Below the pieces are notes generated by a model. It saw only the letters and a list, made by a program, of their open reading frames with translations, ran no database searches and was not told the origin of the DNA. From Bacteroides sp. GM023 (GTDB lineage Bacteria > Bacteroidota > Bacteroidia > Bacteroidales > Bacteroidaceae), in assembly GCF_014750685.1 (NCBI RefSeq), contig NZ_JAAXGE010000019.1:1-64000 (forward strand): a stretch of DNA of 64,000 nt. The letters run 5' to 3'. This document shows, piece by piece, positions 28,491 to 36,287 of the stretch. Numbering within the stretch: the stretch's first letter is position 1; every line of letters begins with the position of its first letter. Position numbers and translations under genes: made by a program.

Positions 28491-30710
28491 ATGAAAGAAA
28501 AGATAAATATATTTAGTTTGAAGGCGTTGACGGTAGCAGCAGTAATTTGCTTTACCGGATGTAGCGATGACTTTCTGAAAGACAAGAAAGTATACGGAAG
28601 CTTTGACGGTTCAGTCGTATATGAATATTATGAAACAGCCAAAAGCCGTATAGATTATTTATATCGCTGTTTGCTGCCTAATGCAACCGGAGGCTCCAAT
28701 GCTCTGTCTGATATAGTCAGTGCGGGAATCAACGACGACTTCTCCAAATGTACAGAAGAATATGGTGAATACTCACTTTTTAACAATCCGTCAGAGATTC
28801 TTACCATTCAGAGTGTGCCTGACTATTTTTATGTTATCAACGGAGAAACAAGTCCTTGGGGACGTATTCGTGAATGTAATGACGTAATTGAAGGAGTAAC
28901 AGGAAGTGAGACTCTCACACAGACAGAAAAAGAAGAATTGCTGGGACAGGCTTACTTTTTCCGTGCATGGCGTTATTATCTGTTAGTGAAAATGTATGGT
29001 GGTGTACCTATCGTAGACCATGTTCAGAATCCGGTGATTGGTGATGGAAATGGTGAGAATTTGGTAATTCCCCGTTCTTCAACCAAAGATTGTGTCAATT
29101 TTATATGTGATGATTTGGATTTGGCATCTCGATACCTTCCTGTGCGATGGCCGAATGAAAGTGATTACGGACGTATCACTTCAGGTGCCGCACTTGCCTT
29201 GAAAGGGCGTATGTTATTGCTTTATGCCAGCCCGCTTTTCAATCGCGCTGACGACCAATCACGCTGGAAAGCTGCTTATGATGCAAATTCTGCTGCAATC
29301 ACTGCACTAAAGGCAGGTAACTTCGGACTTGCTTATGAAAGTAATGGGGGAGATAACAATGCAAAGAACTGGGCTAAAATGTTTGCTGACTATACAGGAG
29401 GAAGTGAAGCTGTATTTGTAACTTTATACAATAATGTTTCTCCTATTGCCGGTCAGAATATAAATAAGTATAACCTGTGGGAACAAGGAATCCGTCCGGG
29501 TAATATAAACGGAGGTGGAGGTAGAACGGCTACATCAGAAATGGTAGATCTATTCCCTATGGCCGACGGTAAAAGACCCGGAGAATCAACGTACACGTAC
29601 AGCAAAGAAGATAGTAAAATCTTCATGAACCGCGATCCGCGTTTCTATCGTACGTTCACATTTCCGGGTGTAGAATGGAAGTTTAATAGTGGAGATGTAG
29701 ATTTCTCAGATGATACAATGAATGGTCTTTGTCCGAGCTATTACACAAGTGGTGCTGACTATGAGCTTTGGAACTACTGTTGGTATGTATCGGCTACTGA
29801 TCTTGCAGATCCAAGTAGAAGCGGTTATGCGGCTGATAAGCTAGGTACTAAAAACAGAAGTGTCTATGTACGTAAGCGTTCGAATGATGATCCGTCTTCC
29901 AGTCTCAATGTGTTTACAGATAATAGTTCCGGCGATCAGCAGGGTTTCAGACGTTCGGCGGCTCCTTATATGGAAATACGTTATGCAGAAGTGTTGTTAA
30001 ACCTGGCGGAATCTGCTTGTGGTGCTGGTGGTACATACCATGCTGAAGGAGTTCAGGCATTGAAAGATGTGCGTGCCCGTGTAGGCTACACGGCGGCTAA
30101 CAATTACGGACTGAATACCGATATTGAAAGTGACCGTGCCAAATTGTTTGCAGCTGTACTATATGAGCGTCAGGTAGAATTAGCTTATGAAGGCAAACGG
30201 GCTTATGATATGCGTCGCTGGATGCTTTTTGATGGTGGTGCAGGACAAGGTGCCTTGAATGCAAGTTGGGCGTTATCCGGATTTAGTGGCAATACTTGTA
30301 ACTATCTGGGTGTAACACCGATGAATGCTCGTGGCAAAAGACATCGTATTGAAATTCATGTGGATGGGACTGGAGCTGCTAATGACAATAGTGACCCTCT
30401 TAAAAATGTAACTCGTCCGACTGCATTAACATTGAGCGAGAATATCGTATCTGAAATGAATGGGGATGATGAGATAATTGCTGACCCGGTTGTCCAGGCG
30501 ATGTGCAAGTTCTATAATGATAACTTTACGCGTAAGGATATCAGTCTTGACGGTAATACGCTTGGTATTGATCCTGTTTTCCAACCCAGATATTATTTCT
30601 TCGGATTGCGTCAAAGTGCGCAGCAAACCAATGCTACATTGTATCAGACTATTGGTTGGGAAGATCACTCTCATGGTGGTATGGGAACTTTCGATCCGCT
30701 GGCAGAATAA
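28491..30710 (+). CDS. SusD-like outer membrane lipoprotein, RG-II triad 1
   Basis: The 739-residue lipoprotein has lipobox FTGC (Cys24). It is long for a SusD, with the N-terminal helices (RIRECNDVIEGV, GQAYFFRAWRYYLLVKMYGGVP) and the C-terminal SusD domain with YMEIRYAEVLLNLAESAC and ELAYEGKRAYDMRRWMLF. It ends FDPLAE, almost identical to its paralogue at 36288. It closes the first triad and is followed by two hairpins. Confidence 0.95.
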   Translation: MKEKINIFSLKALTVAAVICFTGCSDDFLKDKKVYGSFDGSVVYEYYETAKSRIDYLYRCLLPNATGGSNALSDIVSAGINDDFSKCTEEYGEYSLFNNPSEILTIQSVPDYFYVINGETSPWGRIRECNDVIEGVTGSETLTQTEKEELLGQAYFFRAWRYYLLVKMYGGVPIVDHVQNPVIGDGNGENLVIPRSSTKDCVNFICDDLDLASRYLPVRWPNESDYGRITSGAALALKGRMLLLYASPLFNRADDQSRWKAAYDANSAAITALKAGNFGLAYESNGGDNNAKNWAKMFADYTGGSEAVFVTLYNNVSPIAGQNINKYNLWEQGIRPGNINGGGGRTATSEMVDLFPMADGKRPGESTYTYSKEDSKIFMNRDPRFYRTFTFPGVEWKFNSGDVDFSDDTMNGLCPSYYTSGADYELWNYCWYVSATDLADPSRSGYAADKLGTKNRSVYVRKRSNDDPSSSLNVFTDNSSGDQQGFRRSAAPYMEIRYAEVLLNLAESACGAGGTYHAEGVQALKDVRARVGYTAANNYGLNTDIESDRAKLFAAVLYERQVELAYEGKRAYDMRRWMLFDGGAGQGALNASWALSGFSGNTCNYLGVTPMNARGKRHRIEIHVDGTGAANDNSDPLKNVTRPTALTLSENIVSEMNGDDEIIADPVVQAMCKFYNDNFTRKDISLDGNTLGIDPVFQPRYYFFGLRQSAQQTNATLYQTIGWEDHSHGGMGTFDPLAE

Positions 30711-30713
30711 TAG

Positions 30714-30734
30714 TTTTCCTGATTTTCAGGAAAA
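30714..30734 (+). terminator. Short perfect hairpin after SusD of triad 1
   Basis: TTTTCCTGA and TCAGGAAAA form a 9-bp stem with a 3-base loop beginning 3 bases after the stop codon. There is no T-run after it, so it may protect the message end rather than stop transcription. Confidence 0.5.
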
Positions 30735-30779
30735 GGTAATTTGCTGAAACTGGAAGAAAAGCAATTTACTGTAGAAAAT

Positions 30780-30833
30780 GAGTTCAAATCATTTCTCCTT
30801 TCAAAGGGAGAGTGGTTTGGACTCATTTTTTTT
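30780..30833 (+). terminator. Rho-independent terminator after triad 1
   Basis: A long stem (GAGTTCAAATC at 30780-30790 with GGTTTGGACTC at 30814-30824, plus inner CTCC/GGAG pairing) is followed by eight T. Confidence 0.85.
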
Positions 30834-30970
30834 AGAAATATGGCTCTCTAAGTAAAAGTTGATAAAGTAGTTTCAGCTTTCAGTTTCTTCTGTAAGTCCC
30901 TGTTTTTTGATGTTCCGACTGAAAGCGCCTACTTTCAGCCGGATTGTCAATTATTAATAGTCGAGATGTT

Positions 30971-31146
30971 GGCTATATATAACTGACGCATCGGCTCTAT
31001 ATGTCCAACAACCGGGCTTATCTCCTCTGCCCCCAGGACATATTATATTACTCCCTGGGATTGGAGCCTCTAACTCATGGGTATAGAGGCTCCAATCAAG
31101 GGAAACAGAGGCTGTATTTTACTCAAACAGACCTTCTGTTTTGCAA
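30971..31146. repeat. Degenerate 22-bp-period repeat array 2 (8 units)
   Basis: Unit starts are 30971, 30993, 31015, 31037, 31059, 31081, 31103 and 31125. Units 1-3 begin GGCT; units 6 and 7 share AGAGGCT in the same register; units 7 and 8 begin AAACAGA. Units 5 and 6 form a perfect 14-bp inverted repeat (31059-31072 with 31084-31097). An additional ATATGTCC/GGACATAT pair lies at 30999-31006 and 31036-31043. Confidence 0.5.
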
Positions 31147-31268
31147 AATCGAGTGGCTGAAAGCGGGAGAGTGAATCAAAAATTAGAAGCTTATTATAAA
31201 AGCAATTCATTACACTTTAACAATAGACATAAAATTTTCAACTAATTATTTTTTTTATCCTTATGTGT

Positions 31269-31294
31269 GATTACATATTTTCTACCTATTCGTC
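31269..31294 (+). promoter_or_regulatory. GATTACA-N15-CGTC motif (ECF-type promoter candidate), site 3
   Basis: GATTACA at 31269-31275 and CGTC at 31291-31294. It is the distal member of a pair 82 bp apart. The two share a longer direct repeat (GTGATTACATATTT plus a CT shortly after). Confidence 0.55.
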
Positions 31295-31350
31295 CTGTTT
31301 GTGTATGAGAATGAAGAAGTATGAATTATATATTTTAATTCTATTTAAGT

Positions 31351-31376
31351 GATTACATATTTCTTAGTCATACGTC
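31351..31376 (+). promoter_or_regulatory. GATTACA-N15-CGTC motif (ECF-type promoter candidate), site 4
   Basis: GATTACA at 31351-31357 and CGTC at 31373-31376, 114 bases before the lipoprotein start. As the proximal copy it is the more likely start point for triad 2. Confidence 0.58.
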
Positions 31377-31490
31377 TTTTATTTGAATATCCTTAGAATT
31401 GGGAAGATAATATATTAATTTTGTTTAATACGAGATTTGCTCTATTAAGTGGTGTATGCTTTTGATAATTTATTAATTTAAATATATTAC

Positions 31491-32909
31491 ATGATGAAAA
31501 ACAATTTTCAATTTTTGCATAAAAGGAGTAGAGGTGTGGCTTTTATGGCTTTGCTGGCTCTTTTTACTACTTGTGACAGAGGAAATGACGCAGATGAAGC
31601 TTTTGTCTCAAATGTGACAAATTCTACTTTGGAGTCACCCAAGACCGATGATGTTATGACGACATTGTCACCCGATGGAACTAAGCTTGTGGTTACATGG
31701 CCGGTAGTATATGGTGCAGGTGGCTATGAATTTACGCTTTACAATGTGGATGACGTTGAAAAACCAGTTGCAGTAGGTACTGAAAAGGAAGTGATAGATG
31801 GCTGCAGTGCGACCAGGACGGTAGATTCAGATACTCAATATAAGATACAGATTCGTACTTTAGGCAATGAAAAGTATAACAATAAAGAGTCTGAGATTGC
31901 ATCTGAAGTAGCTTACTCTACTTTGGCTTCTTCTGATGCCGCCATAGAAGGTGGTAATATCAACGCATGGTTGGCTGCCAATCCTATTCCTTCGGATAAG
32001 ATTGGGCAAGAGTATACTATCGACCTTGTGGGAGGAGAGGAATATACGATTAACGATATTATTGACTTTGCTAATCAACAAGTTACTATTCGTGGTAATA
32101 AAGTGAATCATGCTAAGATAAAGGTAACCGGTAATGCATCGTTTCTTACGAATAACGGTTTCAAATTGAAATTTGTAGATATTGACTGTGCGGATTTAAC
32201 GGGTGAAACGTTGTTGGGTACCAGCACTACTCCCGACGAAAATTCTAAAGTTGCAACGGGCGAATATGTTGTAAGTAATCCCATTATGTTGCAAGGATGC
32301 AATGTGACTAATTTAAAGAGTCATCTGTTTTATGATATGAATAAGGTAAAATATTGTATCGATTATTTGGGTTTTAGTGATTGTAATATTCAGGTACATC
32401 AAAGTCAAATATTGATACGTGCGGCTCAGAGTTCAATTATTCGTATGGACATAGTAAAATCTACTTTATGGAGCACACTGCAAGCCGGTTCTTATTTTAT
32501 GCAAATCAGTGGTCAACGTCCAAATAAGATTACAGGTCGCACAGGTGCTGAATTCAACTTCCTTAATACTACGTTCTTTAACATTGCTTACAAGAAGGAT
32601 TTTGTTAACTGGAACAATTACCGTGGACAATCTTGTGTGTTTTTAAATTTTCAGAATACTCTTTTTGCAGATTGTGGTAATGGTGATATTACCAACAAGA
32701 TGCAGGGTAATGCTAACATGAAGCATGATTACAAGAATAATGCTTATTGGTACAATAATGTCGAAGGTAAAGATAAATATGATACTTCAGCTACTTTTAG
32801 CGATCCTCAGATGGCAGATCCTAAAAATGGTGATTTTACCCTGAGTGGTACCGAGCATATAGCCAAACGAATTGGTGACCCCCGTTGGCTTCCTGAAGTA
32901 GCAGAATAA
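31491..32909 (+). CDS. DUF4957/DUF5123 beta-helix surface lipoprotein, second paralogue
   Basis: The 472-residue probable lipoprotein has lipobox FTTC (Cys28). Its layout matches 23664-25136: a fibronectin-III-like start (VTWPVVYGAGGYEFTLYNVD), shared LGNEKYNNKES and VTIRGNKVNHAKIKV segments, a strand-rich beta-helix-like body, and the ending DFTLSGTEHIAKRIGDPRW. The two are clear duplicates but diverged in the middle, which may reflect binding of different parts of RG-II. Catalytic function is not evident. It lies 24 bp before its SusC. Confidence 0.78.
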   Translation: MMKNNFQFLHKRSRGVAFMALLALFTTCDRGNDADEAFVSNVTNSTLESPKTDDVMTTLSPDGTKLVVTWPVVYGAGGYEFTLYNVDDVEKPVAVGTEKEVIDGCSATRTVDSDTQYKIQIRTLGNEKYNNKESEIASEVAYSTLASSDAAIEGGNINAWLAANPIPSDKIGQEYTIDLVGGEEYTINDIIDFANQQVTIRGNKVNHAKIKVTGNASFLTNNGFKLKFVDIDCADLTGETLLGTSTTPDENSKVATGEYVVSNPIMLQGCNVTNLKSHLFYDMNKVKYCIDYLGFSDCNIQVHQSQILIRAAQSSIIRMDIVKSTLWSTLQAGSYFMQISGQRPNKITGRTGAEFNFLNTTFFNIAYKKDFVNWNNYRGQSCVFLNFQNTLFADCGNGDITNKMQGNANMKHDYKNNAYWYNNVEGKDKYDTSATFSDPQMADPKNGDFTLSGTEHIAKRIGDPRWLPEVAE

Positions 32910-32933
32910 AGACTTATTTAGAATTATATACAC

Positions 32934-35900
32934 ATGAATAAAAAACAATTCATAATAAAGATGTGCTTAGGCGCAATGCTTTCAATGGCTACGCTTACAG
33001 TTTCAGCACAGAATCGTGTCGTAAAAGGGAAAGTAGTCGATGAAACCGGTGATCCGGTAATGGGTGCTACGGTTGTGGTAGAAGGTTCGATTGAAAATGG
33101 TGTTATCACCGATATTGATGGAAACTATACTATTACTATATCAGGTAAAAAGAATTTGGTGATTTCTTTTATTGGATACACTACGCAGACTATCACTGAT
33201 TTGAACCAAAAGAAAGTTGTGTTGAAAGAAGATGCTCAGCAGCTTGATGAGGTTGTGGTAGTAGGTTATGGTGTGCAGAAAAAAGCTCATCTGACAGGTG
33301 CTATCGCTACCGTGACTATGGATGATATTCAGGATTTATCAGGTGCCGGGTTAGCTTCTTCGCTGGGTGGTATGGTCAATGGTATGAGTGTGAGCGGCGG
33401 TCAGAGCCGTCCGGGTGAGAATGCCAAAATCTATATACGCGATACCAATTCATTTGGTGAAGTGGGTAGTGTAGCGCAAGAACCTTTGTATGTAATAGAC
33501 GGTTATATTTACCCTGATGATATCAAGATAGGTAATACACGTGAAAATCTGGGTGCGCAGGCATTCAATAACCTTGATCCTTCGGTCATTGAGAGCATTT
33601 CTGTATTGAAAGATGCGGCAGCTGCTGTGTATGGTGCGCGTGCAGCCAATGGCGTAATTTTGGTAACTACCAAAAAGGGTAAAGCGGGTGCTCCTCAAAT
33701 TTCTTATGGTGGCAGCTTTGGTTTTACTGACGAGATTTCGCGTCCTAAGATGTTGAGTGCTTATGATTACGGACGACTTTATAATACTTGGTCAGCGGGT
33801 GATCCTATCAATACTTCACTTAACTTAAAAACAGACCTCTATCAAGCTGATGAATTGGAAGCAATGAAAGGATTGAACTACGATTTGCTTGACAAATATT
33901 GGAAAACAGGTTTCACTCAGAAACATAGTATCAATATCAGTGGTGGTTCAGAAAAAGCCAATTACTTTGCCGGTGTTTCGTACTTCGACCAAGACGGTAA
34001 CTTGGGAGATCTCGAATACAATCGCTGGAACTATCGTGCTGGCGTAGATGTAAAGATAAGCAAGTGGTTGAAAGCAAACCTTACTGTATCAGGTGACTAT
34101 GGTAAGAAGAATAAACCCAATGTAAAGGTGGGAGGATCGAGTGATGAAAAAGACTACAACCTGTTACTCACTCGTCCAGGGTATATTCCCGAAACTGTAA
34201 ATGGTCTGCCTATTTCAGCTTTGGGTATCACTAACTCAGCGCATCACGATAACCAAACTTATTCTTTCTCTGTCCTTCAAAACAACGGTGACTATAACCG
34301 CAATATGAATTCTAACATGTCTATTAATAGTAGCCTAAGCTTAGACATGGGATTTGTGAAATCTCTGAAAGGCTTGGAACTGAGATTTAGTTATGGTAAG
34401 AGTATCAGTACTGATAAGAATAACCAGTATGGATCTAATTATTCTATTTATCGTATGGTAAATCGTACGGGTAGTGGTAACCACCTTTATACACCTGTGG
34501 AAGGGCAGGCTTACGATGACTTGATGACAGAAGATAATTTCATTGTCTCTACTATCGCTAATGGAAGTCCCTCTTACTTGCAACGCAGTACTACTCGTTC
34601 AGATAGTTATCAGATGAACTTTAGTATGAATTATTCCCGTTCTTTCGGAGATCATACCGTAGGTGGTTTGTTTTCTATCGAACGTTCGGAAGCTGAGAGT
34701 GAATATCTCATGGGAAAGGTGAATGAACCCTACGAGTTTACTACCGGACAGTCTAACTCGGCTGTCGGTGAAAAGAATACTGTATTCTCTCGTTCAGAAT
34801 CGGGTTCTTTGTCATACATCGGTCGTGTGAATTATGCTTATCAAGATAAGTATTTGGCAGAGGTGCTATTTCGTAGCGATTCTTCTACTAAGTTCGCTCC
34901 CGAAAACTATTGGGGATTTTTCCCATCCATGTCTTTGGGTTGGATTGTATCACAAGAGAAATTCATGCGTCTGAAATGGGTGGAATATTTAAAGATTCGT
35001 GGCTCATTCGGTTTGACCGGTCGTGATAATACCGCCCCTTGGCAGTGGATGCAGATTTACTCTACCGAGGCGGGTAAAGGTCCCGTATTTGGAACTACAG
35101 GTAATATTGACGCTTCGAAGCCTATCTCTATTAATAAAAACAATTCGGCTGTAAACCGTAATGTGCATTGGGACAAGTCGTATAAAGCAAATTTTGGTAT
35201 TGATTTTACTACACTTAGCAACCGTTTGGCTTTCAATATAGATGCTTACTATACTTGGAACCGGGAGATGTTGATGAACATTGAACAGACAGTTCCTACC
35301 ACTGTCGGTACACAATCGGCTGCAGTTAATCTAGGTGAGATGAATAACTATGGTATCGAAATTTCGGCTACTTGGCGCGACCGTATCGGTAAGGATTTTA
35401 AATATAAAATCGGTATCAACACCAGTTATAGCGATAACAAAGTGTTGGTGATGGACTTTGAAAAAGAGTATCTATATCGTCAAATCACTAAGGGTAGTCG
35501 TTCCGATATTGGTGCTTGGGGAATGCAGTGCATGGGTATGTTCCGTAGTTTTCAAGATATTGAAGAATTCTTCAATAAATATAATATTACCGATTACATG
35601 GGTTTGACTAAAGATAAAGTTCGCCCTGGAATGTTGATTTATAAAGATGTGCGTGGAGCTCAGCAACCCGATGGTACTTATGCAGCCCCCGATGGTATAG
35701 TAGATAAAGATAATGATCAAGTACATCTCTCTAATCGTAGCAATCCTTGGGGATTCACTACCAACCTCAGTGCTGAGTGGAAAGGTATCTCAATCTCGGC
35801 TCAACTCAGTGCCAGTTGGGGCGGTTATAGTTTTATTCCCGGTCAGGCACTGAAACCCGGTAACAGTATTGAATATACCAATATGCCTTCGTTCTGGAAA

Positions 35901-36257
35901 CCTGACAATGTATATGTTTACGAGGATATTTACGATGCCTCTGGCAATTTGGTAATGTCGCAGAACAGAGAAGCCTCACTTCCCAACTTGAAATATTCAG
36001 ATATTAACGCTGTCACTTCGTCTTTTTGGAGAGTCAATGGTACGCGTGTAACTCTGAATCGTATCACTTTGGCTTATGCGTTGCCTAAGCAGTGGATAAA
36101 GAAGATTGGTTTGAGCAGCTGCCGATTCAATATTACAGGTCAGAATTTGTTGAGTCTCTACAATCCTTATCCTGATAACTTTATGGATCCTCAATGTAGC
36201 TATGGCTCATATCCCAAACTGAGAAAGTTCACTATTGGTGTGAATGTAGGTTTCTAA
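32934..36257 (+). CDS. SusC-like TonB-dependent receptor, RG-II triad 2
   Basis: The full-length 1107-residue receptor has a signal peptide (cleavage near VSAQ) and a carboxypeptidase-D-like domain (about 30-108). The TonB-box/plug start is LDEVVVVGYGVQKKAHLTGA, the plug contains LYVIDGYIYPDD and KDAAAAVYGARAANGVI, and the barrel ends GVNVGF. It is paralogous to 25167-28475 along its full length. No STN domain is present. Together with SusD it should import a second class of RG-II or pectin fragment. Confidence 0.95.
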   Translation: MNKKQFIIKMCLGAMLSMATLTVSAQNRVVKGKVVDETGDPVMGATVVVEGSIENGVITDIDGNYTITISGKKNLVISFIGYTTQTITDLNQKKVVLKEDAQQLDEVVVVGYGVQKKAHLTGAIATVTMDDIQDLSGAGLASSLGGMVNGMSVSGGQSRPGENAKIYIRDTNSFGEVGSVAQEPLYVIDGYIYPDDIKIGNTRENLGAQAFNNLDPSVIESISVLKDAAAAVYGARAANGVILVTTKKGKAGAPQISYGGSFGFTDEISRPKMLSAYDYGRLYNTWSAGDPINTSLNLKTDLYQADELEAMKGLNYDLLDKYWKTGFTQKHSINISGGSEKANYFAGVSYFDQDGNLGDLEYNRWNYRAGVDVKISKWLKANLTVSGDYGKKNKPNVKVGGSSDEKDYNLLLTRPGYIPETVNGLPISALGITNSAHHDNQTYSFSVLQNNGDYNRNMNSNMSINSSLSLDMGFVKSLKGLELRFSYGKSISTDKNNQYGSNYSIYRMVNRTGSGNHLYTPVEGQAYDDLMTEDNFIVSTIANGSPSYLQRSTTRSDSYQMNFSMNYSRSFGDHTVGGLFSIERSEAESEYLMGKVNEPYEFTTGQSNSAVGEKNTVFSRSESGSLSYIGRVNYAYQDKYLAEVLFRSDSSTKFAPENYWGFFPSMSLGWIVSQEKFMRLKWVEYLKIRGSFGLTGRDNTAPWQWMQIYSTEAGKGPVFGTTGNIDASKPISINKNNSAVNRNVHWDKSYKANFGIDFTTLSNRLAFNIDAYYTWNREMLMNIEQTVPTTVGTQSAAVNLGEMNNYGIEISATWRDRIGKDFKYKIGINTSYSDNKVLVMDFEKEYLYRQITKGSRSDIGAWGMQCMGMFRSFQDIEEFFNKYNITDYMGLTKDKVRPGMLIYKDVRGAQQPDGTYAAPDGIVDKDNDQVHLSNRSNPWGFTTNLSAEWKGISISAQLSASWGGYSFIPGQALKPGNSIEYTNMPSFWKPDNVYVYEDIYDASGNLVMSQNREASLPNLKYSDINAVTSSFWRVNGTRVTLNRITLAYALPKQWIKKIGLSSCRFNITGQNLLSLYNPYPDNFMDPQCSYGSYPKLRKFTIGVNVGF

Positions 36258-36287
36258 GTTTTATAATGCTAAGTGAAAAAGAAAATA

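Larger units (their letters stand above)
30711..31490. other. 780-bp non-coding region between the two RG-II triads
   Basis: No ORF here looks real. In order it holds two hairpins (30714-30734, 30780-30833), several CTGAAAG/CTTTCAG words (30877, 30919, 30932, 31157), a 22-bp-period repeat array (30971-31146), and an AT-rich stretch with two promoter-like motifs 82 bp apart (31269, 31351). A TAATTTTG at 31416-31423 matches the Bacteroides -7 consensus but has no convincing -33 partner. Confidence 0.75.

Noticed and set aside
30971..31146. Interpretation of the 22-bp periodic region as a CRISPR array.
   Set aside because: The repeats are not near-identical, there are no distinct spacers, the units abut, and no cas genes are present.
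31416..31423. TAATTTTG as a housekeeping promoter for triad 2.
   Set aside because: It matches the -7 consensus, but no TTTG lies at the proper -33 distance, and two stronger motif copies lie upstream.
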